From assembly GCF_900103695.1 (NCBI RefSeq), contig NZ_FNHF01000004.1, forward strand, positions 124,001 to 188,000: a DNA stretch of 64,000 nucleotides. Direction: 5' to 3'. Origin of the DNA: Sediminibacillus halophilus. Lineage in GTDB: Bacteria; Bacillota; Bacilli; Bacillales; Amphibacillaceae. The notes below the pieces were generated by a model. That model did no database searches, had not been told where the DNA came from, and saw only the letters and a program-made list of their open reading frames with translations. Below are positions 28,431 through 36,924 of this stretch, piece after piece; within the stretch, counting starts at the first letter, position 1; each line of letters starts with the position of its first letter. The translations under genes and the position numbers were made by a program.

Positions 28431-28460
28431 TGCAATACAAGAAGAAAAGTGGTGGATTCA

Positions 28461-28781
28461 GTGAAAGAAACGAATATAGCGGACTGGTGGGAAAATTATT
28501 TAGAAACAAAAAGGCAAGAGAATGAGTTGAAGAACCGCATCAAAAGTGATTTGGAAGCAAAAGCGGAGTTCTACAAGCAATACCTTGCCCGATGTTATAA
28601 GGTTCAGCCTCTTTCCGAAAAACACAGGGATATCATCGGTAAACTAGAACATAATTTTGACGGGAAGGCGAACCAAGCACTGATCCGGCGATTTGAGAAG
28701 AATCAATCCGATCTTACGGAAATCAACAATCTTTACATGGATATCTATGAAAATATAAAGCTGAAATCATGGTTTTGGTAA
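28461..28781 (+). CDS. Small helical protein, candidate lipase partner/chaperone
   Basis: The roughly 106-residue protein is highly charged and helical (WWENYLETKRQENELKNRIK, then KAEFYKQYLARCY), with no membrane segment and a WFW C-terminus. It starts 30 bases after the lipase; GTG 28461 is chosen because AGTGGTGG precedes it, though earlier GTGs at 28449 and 28452 are in frame. LXG-type toxins and TslA are encoded with small helical partners that bind the helical domain and target it to the type VII machinery. This gene is in the right place and of the right size. I do not recognise the family itself. Confidence 0.6.
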   Translation: MKETNIADWWENYLETKRQENELKNRIKSDLEAKAEFYKQYLARCYKVQPLSEKHRDIIGKLEHNFDGKANQALIRRFEKNQSDLTEINNLYMDIYENIKLKSWFW

Positions 28782-28881
28782 AAAGTGTCCATTCGAGGTT
28801 CTGAATGATCAAGCGTAACTTTTTTGGATTTCATACAGTTCTCTAATTTAAGCCTTCCAAGTAATAAGAAACACACAATTC

Positions 28882-28890
28882 TGATATAAT
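28882..28890 (+). promoter_or_regulatory. Extended -10 promoter for the sodium channel gene
   Basis: TGA followed by TATAAT (28885-28890) lies 54 bases before the channel ATG. No good -35 is seen. Confidence 0.45.
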
Positions 28891-28943
28891 GCGAAGGAGA
28901 TATAACCGATATATAAGACAAAAACGGTTATGAGGGAGGCAGC

Positions 28944-29786
28944 ATGTCAGCAAACAAACGAGTATCAAATCAGCAGCATATTCCCCGAAATAAACTCGGG
29001 GAGATAGCAGAAAATAAATACTTTCAAGCAATTGTTATTGCAATCATTGTGTTAAATGGATTGGTCATCATTGGAGAAACCTACTTTGTGGGCAATCGAA
29101 TGCTCCAACTGTTGGATCGGATTATTATTTGGATATTTGTGGCGGAAATGGTGATCAAATTGGTTGGACTCGGTGTTAAAAGATATTTCTCGGATAATTG
29201 GAATGTCTTCGACTTTTTAATCGTGGCTGCAAGCTTGATTTTTTATACAGCCCCGTTTGTCACGGTTGTACGGCTGGTACGAGTCCTGCGTCTGTTAAGA
29301 ATGATACCGGCCGTTCCTGCGTTACGAAAAATCGTCGACTCTTTGATGCGGTCAATCCCCGCTTTAACAGGAATACTGGGTTTGACGGTATTGATTTTTT
29401 CCATCTACGCGATTATCGGAACCACCTATTTCAGGGATGTCTTGCCGGCTGAATACTTTGGCAGCTTCCATGCTTCCCTGTTCACCCTGACGCAAGTGGT
29501 CACATTTGAATCGTGGGCAAGCCAGGTAGCAAGACCGGTAATCAACGAAATACCATGGGCCTGGATTTACTTTATCTCCTTCATCGTGATCGGCGCCTTG
29601 GTAATTCTCAACCTGGTAGTAGCGGTGATTGTAGATTTCCTGAGTCAGGAAGGGGATGATCTGCATCAGGATCAGTTGACGAAGCTGTCGAAGGATAACC
29701 AGGAACTGAAAGCGGAAATTCGGGAGATCAAGCAATTGCTTACGGAGAAGAAGAACTTTGAGACAGACAGGGAGGATCAACAGTAA
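28944..29786 (+). CDS. Voltage-gated sodium channel, BacNav/NaChBac type
   Basis: The 280-residue protein has one six-helix ion-channel domain, the size of NaChBac. S4 shows arginines every third residue (VVRLVRVLRLLRMIPAVPAL, about 111-130). The pore loop has TFESWAS at 187-193, nearly the NaChBac filter TLESWAS, which selects Na+. S6 (LVILNLVVAVIVDFL) leads into a C-terminal coiled coil (LTKLSKDNQELKAEIREIKQLL) that assembles the tetramer. Such channels occur in alkaliphilic and salt-tolerant Bacillaceae and help Na+ re-entry for motility and pH control. The gene is monocistronic, with its own terminator. Confidence 0.93.
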   Translation: MSANKRVSNQQHIPRNKLGEIAENKYFQAIVIAIIVLNGLVIIGETYFVGNRMLQLLDRIIIWIFVAEMVIKLVGLGVKRYFSDNWNVFDFLIVAASLIFYTAPFVTVVRLVRVLRLLRMIPAVPALRKIVDSLMRSIPALTGILGLTVLIFSIYAIIGTTYFRDVLPAEYFGSFHASLFTLTQVVTFESWASQVARPVINEIPWAWIYFISFIVIGALVILNLVVAVIVDFLSQEGDDLHQDQLTKLSKDNQELKAEIREIKQLLTEKKNFETDREDQQ

Positions 29787-29850
29787 AAGGAAGATGAGTA
29801 TTTCGTCGGGTAATATCATAGTTAAGAATGGGAGAAAGAAAGAGTATAAG

Positions 29851-29884
29851 ACCACTAATTTCTGTGGCGAATTAGTGGTTTTGC
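29851..29884 (+). terminator. Terminator after the sodium channel gene
   Basis: ACCACTAATT (29851-29860) pairs with AATTAGTGGT (29870-29879), followed by TTTGC. Confidence 0.75.
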
Positions 29885-29913
29885 TTTGATGTTGGATGGT
29901 TGGAGGGAAAGTA

Positions 29914-30204
29914 TTGTTCAAAAAACTATCATTGATTATTACAATATCTTTAGTTGTTGTTCATTTCATTATTCTGTACTTTTGGATGGTTGATTGGGAA
30001 AAATTAGTTACAGAAATTGGTTTGATTTGTTGGATTGGTTCCATTGTTTTGGGTGTGATTGCTTTCTTGGTTTATCGAAAGTTAAATCTGTCAGATAAAA
30101 GTATTATGGTTATTAAAAGAGTGATATTCAGTTCAACTTTAATGACCATATTTTTAGGTGCTTTGGCTATCTTCATTGAACTAACGACCAGTTCCATGCC
30201 TTGA
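29914..30204 (+). CDS. Small integral membrane protein, 96 aa
   Basis: Three hydrophobic helices are visible: LIITISLVVVHFIILYFW, IGLICWIGSIVLGVIAFLVY and VIFSSTLMTIFLGALAIFIE. Basic residues lie between helices 2 and 3. TTG 29914 with GGAGGG seven bases upstream is the likely start; ATG 29896 has no site. Its stop region overlaps the ribosome binding region of the phosphatase gene, so they are probably co-transcribed. I do not recognise the family. Confidence 0.6.
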   Translation: MFKKLSLIITISLVVVHFIILYFWMVDWEKLVTEIGLICWIGSIVLGVIAFLVYRKLNLSDKSIMVIKRVIFSSTLMTIFLGALAIFIELTTSSMP

Positions 30205-30218
30205 AAGGGAGGGGAATG

Positions 30219-30794
30219 ATGGAGTTACTATTTATCAGGCACGGACAAGGAGAACATACCTTGAATCCACCTGAAAGTTTACATATTACAGACCCTGGAT
30301 TGACCGAAGCTGGAATCCTTCAGGCAAAATCACTTCGAAAGCAGTTCCCTTTATCAGATACAGAACTAGTTATCAGCAGTCCTCTCAGAAGAACGTTACA
30401 AACAACTCAAATATGGAGTGAGGGTACTGACTGTGCGAAAATGGTGAGCCCGCTCGTTTCTCCGAGAATGTTTCCTCAAAATCCAGAGTGGCAGACCTTG
30501 CCTTGTGATTCGCTCCTGCCAAGAGAAAAAGTAAAAGAGGAATTCAATGAGTTTTCCATAGAAGATCCTTCTGGCGAGTGGTGGTCAAAGGGTATCAATA
30601 AGTCCTCTCAACAAGCGTTTACGCGTATTGCAGAAAGATTCCTGAACAGGTGTAAGCAAACAGGCAAAAAAAGAATTTATATTGTTTCGCATGATGGAAC
30701 CATTACTGCTTACAGACAATATATGACGGGTAGAAAATTATCTCGTAGTGACTTTCCAAAAGAAACTGGCGAGGTAAGAATGACTATTAATTGA
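30219..30794 (+). CDS. Histidine phosphatase family protein
   Basis: The 191-residue protein has the RHG motif LLFIRHGQGEHT at the N-terminus (the phospho-accepting His), the conserved Arg in ISSPLRRTLQTTQIW, an acidic loop and the second catalytic His in IYIVSHDGTITAYRQYM. This is the phosphoglycerate-mutase-like phosphatase fold; the substrate is not determined. ATG 30219 follows GGGAGGGG. An upstream TTG (30201) is in frame but less likely. Confidence 0.85.
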   Translation: MELLFIRHGQGEHTLNPPESLHITDPGLTEAGILQAKSLRKQFPLSDTELVISSPLRRTLQTTQIWSEGTDCAKMVSPLVSPRMFPQNPEWQTLPCDSLLPREKVKEEFNEFSIEDPSGEWWSKGINKSSQQAFTRIAERFLNRCKQTGKKRIYIVSHDGTITAYRQYMTGRKLSRSDFPKETGEVRMTIN

Positions 30795-31279
30795 GGCGAG
30801 AAGGAAAGAAAGAGATAGGATTGGACAAACAAGCATCCTTTAGATATTTGCTGGGACTTAAACAGTTGGCTCCATTTGGTGAATTTATCGTGTATGACTT
30901 GCATTTCGACGATATTTCAAGGGAGAAATGATGAGAGTAAGGAAGAACAAAGACATACGGTTAAGATCAGTGCGGTTACCGAGGGATTTAACGTTGGTTC
31001 TTACACATAACTTTGGACATAATTGGCAATAGACTTTATGACTTCTAAAAGTGGATGCATAGAGGTAATAGTGCTAAGTTTTTATTACTTTATAAGCCTG
31101 CTTGTAAGAATGAGACTGGTTGGTCTGGATTTTTCAAGCGGATACGAATCCAATTGGACAATCAAATTTACATAAAAAGAAATGGGGCAAATCAGTATTC
31201 GAGGAGATATGTCGAGTTAATTTGCCTATCAAAAAAAGAGGGTTTTTAATATAGGAGCCCAGGGCAGGAGGAAACAATT
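30795..31279. other. Gap with no clear gene
   Basis: This 485-base stretch has only short frames, such as a 36-codon TTG frame at 30821-30931 (MDKQASFRYLLGLKQLAPFG...) and an unconvincing 64-codon frame at 31055. None has a ribosome binding site or recognisable homology. It may hold gene debris. The racemase ribosome binding site AGGAGG lies at its right end. Confidence 0.4.
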
Positions 31280-31975
31280 TTGAATACGATCGGACTTATA
31301 GGCGGTATGAGCTGGGAGTCTTCACTAGAGTATTACCGAATCATAAATGAAGAAGTGAAAAACAAGTTGGGTGGCTTACATTCGGCCAAGTGTTTGTTGT
31401 ATAGTGTGGACTTTGAGGAGATTGAACGTTATCAAGCGGAAGAGGATTGGGAAAGAGCTGGAAACCATTTAGGTGAAGTGGCCACATCTCTGGAAAGAGC
31501 CGGTGCAGACTTTCTTGTTATTTGTACGAACACCATGCATAAAGTAATTGATTACATAGAAGAAAAAGTGCAAATACCTGTCCTGCATATTGCTGATGCT
31601 ACGGCATCTCAAATTCGAAATGCACGTATCAAAACGGTCGGTTTGCTTGGGACGAAGTATACGATGGAACAAGACTTTTATAAGGCAAGATTGGAGGCAA
31701 ACGGAATCAAGGTAGTGATTCCGTCAAAAGAAGAACGGGTTAACGTGAACAGAGTTATTTATGATGAGTTATGTTTAGGGAAAATCAATCCCTCGTCCAA
31801 GGACTATTACCAACAGGTAATCCGCCATTTAGTAAAAGATGGAGTGGAAGGGATCATTTTAGGGTGTACGGAAATAGGTTTATTAGTTAAGCCTGAAGAC
31901 GCAGAAGTCTCCTTGTTTGATACGACTGCTATTCATGCAATGGAAGCAGTAAAAAAGGCGTTAGACCATAATTAG
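31280..31975 (+). CDS. Aspartate/glutamate racemase family protein (RacX/YgeA-like)
   Basis: The 231-residue protein opens IGLIGGMSWESSLEYYRIIN and holds the two catalytic cysteines in ICTNTMHK (Cys82) and LGCTEIGLL (Cys196), the acid-base pair of PLP-independent amino acid racemases. SWES-x-EYY is typical of the YgeA/RacX branch, whose members racemise various amino acids for D-amino acid release in stationary phase. Translation starts at TTG 31280 behind AGGAGG. The gene stands alone. Confidence 0.88.
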   Translation: MNTIGLIGGMSWESSLEYYRIINEEVKNKLGGLHSAKCLLYSVDFEEIERYQAEEDWERAGNHLGEVATSLERAGADFLVICTNTMHKVIDYIEEKVQIPVLHIADATASQIRNARIKTVGLLGTKYTMEQDFYKARLEANGIKVVIPSKEERVNVNRVIYDELCLGKINPSSKDYYQQVIRHLVKDGVEGIILGCTEIGLLVKPEDAEVSLFDTTAIHAMEAVKKALDHN

Positions 31976-32077
31976 GCAAGTGGACTAGTATTCATTATAA
32001 CGGTGCAGGATTAACATTATATTTGTTGAAGTACTAATGAAACAGGTGTGTTTATTCCCATAGGGAGGGATATCTTT

Positions 32078-32629
32078 ATGAAAAAAACGGTTTTGTTTAT
32101 TCATAGTGCTGGTCCTCAAGGTCAGGGCCAGGGAAGCAGTAATTTGTCTTCCTATTTAAGCAAGGAGCTTGGTGAGACCTATCGTTTTGTTTCTCCTAAA
32201 ATGCCGGAACCGGAAAATCCGGTGTGCGCCCATTGGAAACAGCAGCTTGAGAAAGAACTCCATAAGCTTACTGGAGAAGTGACTTTGATTGGTCATTCAT
32301 TGGGTGGTTCTGTCTTACTTAAATATCTAACAGAGCACTCGCTTGACTTGGCTATCTCCGGTTTATTTATAATCGCCTCACCATACTGGGGACTGGACAA
32401 AAATTGGCAGTCGAAAGAATTTACACTCCAGCGTAATTTCGAACAAAAGCTCCCTTCCATACCGAATTTGTTCCTTTATCATAGTGTGGATGAAGACATT
32501 GTTCCTTTCGCCCACCATATCGCATATGCTGAAAAGCTTCCACAAGCAACCACAAGGGAATTGGAGGGAAAACAACACTTATTTCTTAATGGATTGCCTA
32601 TACTGGTCCAGGATATAGAGGGGATGTAA
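32078..32629 (+). CDS. Alpha/beta hydrolase (RBBP9/YdeN-like)
   Basis: The 183-residue protein opens VLFIHSAGPQGQGQG and has the nucleophile elbow TLIGHSLGGSVLL, an Asp in HSVDEDIVPF and a His near the C-terminus (EGKQHLFL). The short, cap-less hydrolase layout resembles RBBP9/YdeN serine hydrolases of unknown substrate. ATG 32078 follows GGGAGGG; the ten upstream codons are unlikely to be translated. Confidence 0.85.
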   Translation: MKKTVLFIHSAGPQGQGQGSSNLSSYLSKELGETYRFVSPKMPEPENPVCAHWKQQLEKELHKLTGEVTLIGHSLGGSVLLKYLTEHSLDLAISGLFIIASPYWGLDKNWQSKEFTLQRNFEQKLPSIPNLFLYHSVDEDIVPFAHHIAYAEKLPQATTRELEGKQHLFLNGLPILVQDIEGM

Positions 32630-32743
32630 GTTACTCGTTAAATATTTTTCCGGTTTTCGATGGAAAAGTGAAATCAAGATTTCCCGATGATGTGAAACGC
32701 TTATCGGCATAGCAAAAGTTTACCTGAGAAAAGGAGAAAACGG

Positions 32744-33298
32744 ATGAATAAAAACACAGCATTGATTATCATCGATGTACAAGAAGCTTTTGAAGACGAA
32801 AAGTGGGGAGTCAGAAACAATCCGCAAGCGGAAGAAAATATTAGCAGAATCCTGACTCTATGGAGAGAAAACGGATGGAAGGTCATCCATATCCAACATA
32901 CCTCGGACAACCCCGACTCGCTATTTCATCCTGGGAACAAAGGGTTTTCGATAAAAGAATCCGTTCAGCCGAAGGATGGTGAAGAGGTAATCACTAAGAA
33001 AGTAAATAGCAGTTTTATTGGCACGGATCTGGAAGGGACTTTGAAACGGAATGACATTTCAACGGTAGTCATAACAGGACTGACCACTCCGCACTGTGTC
33101 TCCACCACCACAAGAATGAGCGGCAATTTAGGCTTCGATACCTACCTTGTCTCAGATGCAACGGCAGCCTTCGGATTACCGAATCATGATAACATTTACC
33201 ATGATGCAGAGACTATTCATCATGTATCACTGGCCACCTTGCACGGTGAATTTGCGACGATTGTTTCCACCGGACAGCTCCTGGATAAAATCAGATAG
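32744..33298 (+). CDS. Cysteine hydrolase, isochorismatase family
   Basis: The 184-residue protein has the catalytic triad of the family: Asp11 in LIIIDVQEAF, a Lys at 85/86 in VITKKVNSSF and Cys118 in TGLTTPHCVSTTTRM. The cis-peptide segment before the Cys is present. The family includes nicotinamidases, isochorismatases and N-carbamoyl-amino-acid hydrolases; the TTPHCVSTT variant suggests a general amidohydrolase rather than a pathway-specific one. It is preceded by GAAAAGGAG and followed by a terminator. Confidence 0.88.
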   Translation: MNKNTALIIIDVQEAFEDEKWGVRNNPQAEENISRILTLWRENGWKVIHIQHTSDNPDSLFHPGNKGFSIKESVQPKDGEEVITKKVNSSFIGTDLEGTLKRNDISTVVITGLTTPHCVSTTTRMSGNLGFDTYLVSDATAAFGLPNHDNIYHDAETIHHVSLATLHGEFATIVSTGQLLDKIR

Positions 33299-33334
33299 GA
33301 TATTGTATTCATATGTATTGAAATATGGATAGAG

Positions 33335-33367
33335 AGACCCTTGTGGCTAGAAAATAAGGGTCTTTTT
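33335..33367 (+). terminator. Terminator after the cysteine hydrolase
   Basis: AGACCCTT (33335-33342) pairs with AAGGGTCT (33356-33363), followed by T residues. It lies between convergent genes. Confidence 0.7.
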
Positions 33368-33384
33368 AAAAGGATTAATCCTGT

Positions 33385-33897
33385 TCATTCCAACGCAGGC
33401 TTTTCAAGTTTTACCTTCATTCTCCCGTCCCTATACTGAACAAAAGGGTCATCCTTTTCTCCAATCAATAACTTTTCTTCCCGTAGGTGTGCGGTTTCAT
33501 GATATTTCTGCTTCGTTCCATTCACTTCCACTTCCAACATCAAATGGTGCCAAAATGTATGACCATCTGCATATTCTACATCCGTAATATTGTAATCCTT
33601 TATCGTGTAATCCTGTTTTTTTAAAAATGCAATCTTTTCCATATAAAAGTCTTTGGCCTGTTCCTTTGTCAAGGTGGTATCAAAAGAAAAAACATCCGTG
33701 CCATTTCCTTCGCCATCGTAAAGAAGTAAAACGTCAAACGCTTCCTCGTATTCTTCATTGATAAGGGACTGATAGTATTTATTTATCAGGTGTTCTGCTT
33801 CTTTTTCAGGAAAGTAATTTTTTCTTATGGTGGGCCAGGAAATAACTATAGTAGACAAGATTGCTATCAAAATAAAAAGCGCAACTACTTTTTTCAT
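33385..33897 (-). CDS. Membrane-anchored hypothetical protein, 170 aa
   Basis: An N-terminal hydrophobic helix (KKVVALFILIAILSTIVISW) serves as uncleaved anchor or signal peptide. The outer domain (EAEHLINKYYQSLINEEYEEAFDVL...) resembles NTF2/SnoaL-like or DUF4878-type folds, in which a helical hairpin is followed by a beta-sheet with a TxxKEQAKDFY-like segment. No catalytic residues stand out. ATG 33897 follows AAGGAGG; seven upstream codons are also open. Confidence 0.65.
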   Translation of the reverse strand: MKKVVALFILIAILSTIVISWPTIRKNYFPEKEAEHLINKYYQSLINEEYEEAFDVLLLYDGEGNGTDVFSFDTTLTKEQAKDFYMEKIAFLKKQDYTIKDYNITDVEYADGHTFWHHLMLEVEVNGTKQKYHETAHLREEKLLIGEKDDPFVQYRDGRMKVKLEKPALE

Positions 33898-34080
33898 CGC
33901 AGTTTCCTCCTTTTCCATTTACAATTTTAACACGTTTTGGTTAATTTTCTCACTGGTACTCTATTAAGAAGTCATATCTGTAAGTGGGTTCGACGAAATT
34001 TTAGAAATGTTTGGAAAACTGTTAAAATAAATAGTGACCTAGAAGGAATGTATGTTGGATAAGGAAAAGGGGACTGACGA

Positions 34081-34518
34081 GTGGAAACGACAGAACCAGC
34101 AGGACTGGACAATAGAATTATTGCCAGATTTATTGATGCTATTATTATCACCTTGGGGACCGTACTAATCACCTATATCTCATACGGGGATTTTACTAAT
34201 GGAGATGAATTTCGTTTCATTGATTTTATCGGGTTTTTATATGGTTTGCTCTTACCTGTACTCTGGTATGGCTATACGCTGGGAAGAAAAGTGGCGGGGA
34301 ATCGAATTGTCAGGCTCGACGGAAGAAAAGTCGGCATAGGCACCATGTTATTACGGGAATTAGTAGCAGGTATTTTTTATGCGCTCACGTTTGGAGTTGG
34401 ATTGATTGTCAGTGTCTTTATGGTGGGGATGAGGGAAGACCACCGTGCGATTCATGACTTTATTGCCGGAACCTATGTGACAGGATGTCCACCAGAAAAA
34501 GTCGAGAATGCTTCGTGA
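34081..34518 (+). CDS. RDD family membrane protein
   Basis: The 145-residue protein contains the R-D-D pattern: Arg/Asp in the first helix (NRIIARFIDAIIITLGTVLI) and Asp in the last signature (DHRAIHDFIAGTYV), with three membrane helices. RDD proteins are small transporters or accessory proteins; some bacterial ones exchange Na+ for H+, which would fit a salt-adapted host. Translation starts at GTG 34081 behind AAGGAAAAGGGGA. A decayed tail of another RDD gene is at 1859-1930. Confidence 0.85.
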   Translation: METTEPAGLDNRIIARFIDAIIITLGTVLITYISYGDFTNGDEFRFIDFIGFLYGLLLPVLWYGYTLGRKVAGNRIVRLDGRKVGIGTMLLRELVAGIFYALTFGVGLIVSVFMVGMREDHRAIHDFIAGTYVTGCPPEKVENAS

Positions 34519-34543
34519 AATCTGAAAAAGGGAGTGGGAAGTC

Positions 34544-34873
34544 ATGACGGCGGATTTTTATTGCGATGAGGTGTTAAGTGGTAAAACAGAAGTTCACAAG
34601 GTGCTAGAAACAGAAAACGCGTTAGCTTACTATCATACCAAGCCATTTTGGCCATTACATATTGTCGCTATACCGAAGAAACATATTTCCTCATTGATTA
34701 CATTGGAGGAAGAGGATAATGAACTATTGCTGGAACTGCTTGATGTCATTAGGAAGGTTGCTGCAATGGTGACCGAAGAACATGGTGCCTGCAGAGTAAT
34801 TACTAATTTGGGAAGTTATCAGGATTCCAAACATCTCCATTGGCATATCGTGTCTGGAAAAGCTTTAAGATGA
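34544..34873 (+). CDS. HIT domain protein
   Basis: The 109-residue protein ends with the histidine triad HLHWHIV (about 97-103), where the middle His attacks the alpha-phosphate of nucleotide conjugates. The N-terminal part FWPLHIVAIPKKHISSLITL is the usual HIT sheet. It is a Hint-type nucleoside phosphoramidase or dinucleotide hydrolase. It follows the RDD gene by 25 bases, and its end is 41 bases before the peptidase start, so the three genes may be co-transcribed. Confidence 0.88.
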   Translation: MTADFYCDEVLSGKTEVHKVLETENALAYYHTKPFWPLHIVAIPKKHISSLITLEEEDNELLLELLDVIRKVAAMVTEEHGACRVITNLGSYQDSKHLHWHIVSGKALR

Positions 34874-34914
34874 GTAATGATTCTGCGTGGGAGAATAGGG
34901 TAGGAGGGGAAAGA

Positions 34915-36717
34915 ATGGAAGAGACAAAGTACCAGGAAGTATGGAATCTAGATTCTTTGTTCCAGGGTGGGAGCAATTCCCGATCATTTCAAGCTCATTT
35001 GGAAATGTTAAGAATTAGGCTCGCGAAACTTGAAAACGACTTGGGGAATTTCACTCCATCGCAAGCAGAAGACACAAGTGGTCGGATTGTAGAGTTGTTG
35101 AATCAAATCGGGAAAGTTCGTGAATATTTATCACAAGCTACATCCTTTGTGACATGTATATTGGCACAGGATTCCAAAGAACAGACTGCCAGTTCACTTC
35201 AAAGTGAGTTAGAATCCATAAGCGCGCGTTTTGAATCTGCCACACTAAGTATGAAAAATAATCTGGCAGCTATAGAGGAAGAATCTTGGCAGGAATTCCT
35301 CGACAAGGGAAGAGTCAGCAACTACGAATTTATCTTGAAGGAATGGCGACGAAATGGAAAAGCGCGGCTTTCAAAGAAAGAGGAGTCATTATTAACCAAT
35401 CTGACGGCCGATTGGTATCATTCTTGGGGGGGATTTTATAAGGCTTTGATAAATGATTTGACTGTGCAAGTTTCCATTGATGGAGAACCGAACGAATTGT
35501 CAATTGGACAAGCGATAAATCTAAGATCCCATCCCGATGAAGAAGTACGAAAAGAGGCACATGAGGCATTGGAACAAACATGGGCGGAAAAGGAGAATCT
35601 ATTCGCCAGAATTCTGAACCATATAGCTGGATTTCGCCTGCAAGTATATAAAAAAAGAGGGATCGAGGATGTTCTGGAAGAGCCTTTAAGAGAAAACCAA
35701 ATTCAACAAGAAACCCTCCATACAATGTGGCGTGCAGTAACTAACAATAAACAGCCTTTTACAGCTTATCTAAACGAAAAAGCCCGCATTCTTGGTAAAA
35801 GGAAACTGGAAGATTCTGATTTTTGGGCTCCTATATCAGAAAGCAAGAATAAGGTTTCCTATCAAGAGGCCGTTGATTTTATTATAAAGCACTTAGGAAG
35901 ATTCGGTCCCGAATTAGAAAATTTTGTACGGGGAGCTTTTGAAAAAGGATGGATAGAAGCGGAAAACCGTCCCAACAAGTCCATTGTGGCTTTTTGTGCG
36001 GGCTTCCCGCTCACAGAAGAATCCAGGATATTTATGACCTATGGCGGGACCTTCAAGGATGTTTTGACACTTACCCATGAATTAGGGCATGCATTCCATA
36101 ATCACGCCATGAAGCAGGTCGACGGGATGAATAAGCAATATCCGATGAGTTTAGCGGAAACAGCCTCGACTTTTGCTGAGATGGTTATTTTTGATGCGGC
36201 GATTAAAGCTGCAGATTCAAAAGAAGAGAAGCTTTTTTTGCTAGATGAAAAATTAAAACGGAGTGTCATGAACTTTATGAATATACATTCCCGCTTTCTA
36301 TTTGAGGGAAAATTCTATCAAGAGCGAAAAAAGGGCACCATTTCAGCTGGCCGTCTAAACGAGTTGATGGAAGAAGCGTTGGATAAAGGGTATCAAGGCT
36401 CTCTTGAAGGCGGATCTGCCCATTCGTGGATTTGGACACCGCATTTTTATATTACGAATTCACCATTTTATAATTTTCCCTATACATTCGGTTATTTGTT
36501 TTCCCTTGGCCTCTATGCCAACGCAAAGGAAGGCGGGAAGTCGTTTGAGCAGGCTTATCTAGCATTACTGCGTGATTCAGGCAGAATGTCTACTGAACAA
36601 TTAGCAGCGAAACATCTTGGAGAAGATATTACATCCGAGACTTTTTGGGAAAAAGGGCTGGAAATGTGCAGGAAAGATGTTGAGGAATTTTGCCATTTGT
36701 CGGCAATGCTCTTTTAG
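34915..36717 (+). CDS. M3 family oligoendopeptidase (PepF-like)
   Basis: This 600-residue cytoplasmic zinc peptidase degrades oligopeptides. The zinc motif HELGH is at 388-392 (TLTHELGHAFHNHAM), with the third ligand Glu in SLAETASTFAEM. The conserved GGTFKDV before it and the HSWIWTPHFYITNSPFYNFPYTFGYLFSLG substrate-binding region near 510 are visible. ATG 34915 follows GGAGGGG; 25 upstream codons overlap the HIT gene and are not needed. The length matches PepF-type enzymes. Confidence 0.92.
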   Translation: MEETKYQEVWNLDSLFQGGSNSRSFQAHLEMLRIRLAKLENDLGNFTPSQAEDTSGRIVELLNQIGKVREYLSQATSFVTCILAQDSKEQTASSLQSELESISARFESATLSMKNNLAAIEEESWQEFLDKGRVSNYEFILKEWRRNGKARLSKKEESLLTNLTADWYHSWGGFYKALINDLTVQVSIDGEPNELSIGQAINLRSHPDEEVRKEAHEALEQTWAEKENLFARILNHIAGFRLQVYKKRGIEDVLEEPLRENQIQQETLHTMWRAVTNNKQPFTAYLNEKARILGKRKLEDSDFWAPISESKNKVSYQEAVDFIIKHLGRFGPELENFVRGAFEKGWIEAENRPNKSIVAFCAGFPLTEESRIFMTYGGTFKDVLTLTHELGHAFHNHAMKQVDGMNKQYPMSLAETASTFAEMVIFDAAIKAADSKEEKLFLLDEKLKRSVMNFMNIHSRFLFEGKFYQERKKGTISAGRLNELMEEALDKGYQGSLEGGSAHSWIWTPHFYITNSPFYNFPYTFGYLFSLGLYANAKEGGKSFEQAYLALLRDSGRMSTEQLAAKHLGEDITSETFWEKGLEMCRKDVEEFCHLSAMLF

Positions 36718-36872
36718 TCGCAAATAGCAGGGAGAAATAAGGTTGTGGTCTTTTTGGCTGCAAAGGCTATTGTTCTCTCTCTGGTAAAGATAAATGGAGC
36801 TCCTGAACCGCATTATTATTTGACTCCTTTAGCAAAGATTTATACTCATAGTCTGCCTGCATGATTCAATCT

Positions 36873-36910
36873 AGCAAAAGAAAACGAACATCCCAATCGG
36901 AATGTTCGTT
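36873..36910 (-). terminator. Terminator of the reverse-strand methyltransferase
   Basis: AACGAACAT (36883-36891) pairs with ATGTTCGTT (36902-36910). Reading on the minus strand, TTTTCTTTT follows. Confidence 0.7.
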
Positions 36911-36924
36911 TGATGGTAGACTGC

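Noticed and set aside
31055-31249. 64-codon frame MHRGNSAKFLLLYKPACKNE...
   Set aside because: No ribosome binding site, odd composition and no recognisable motif, so it is left as non-coding gap.
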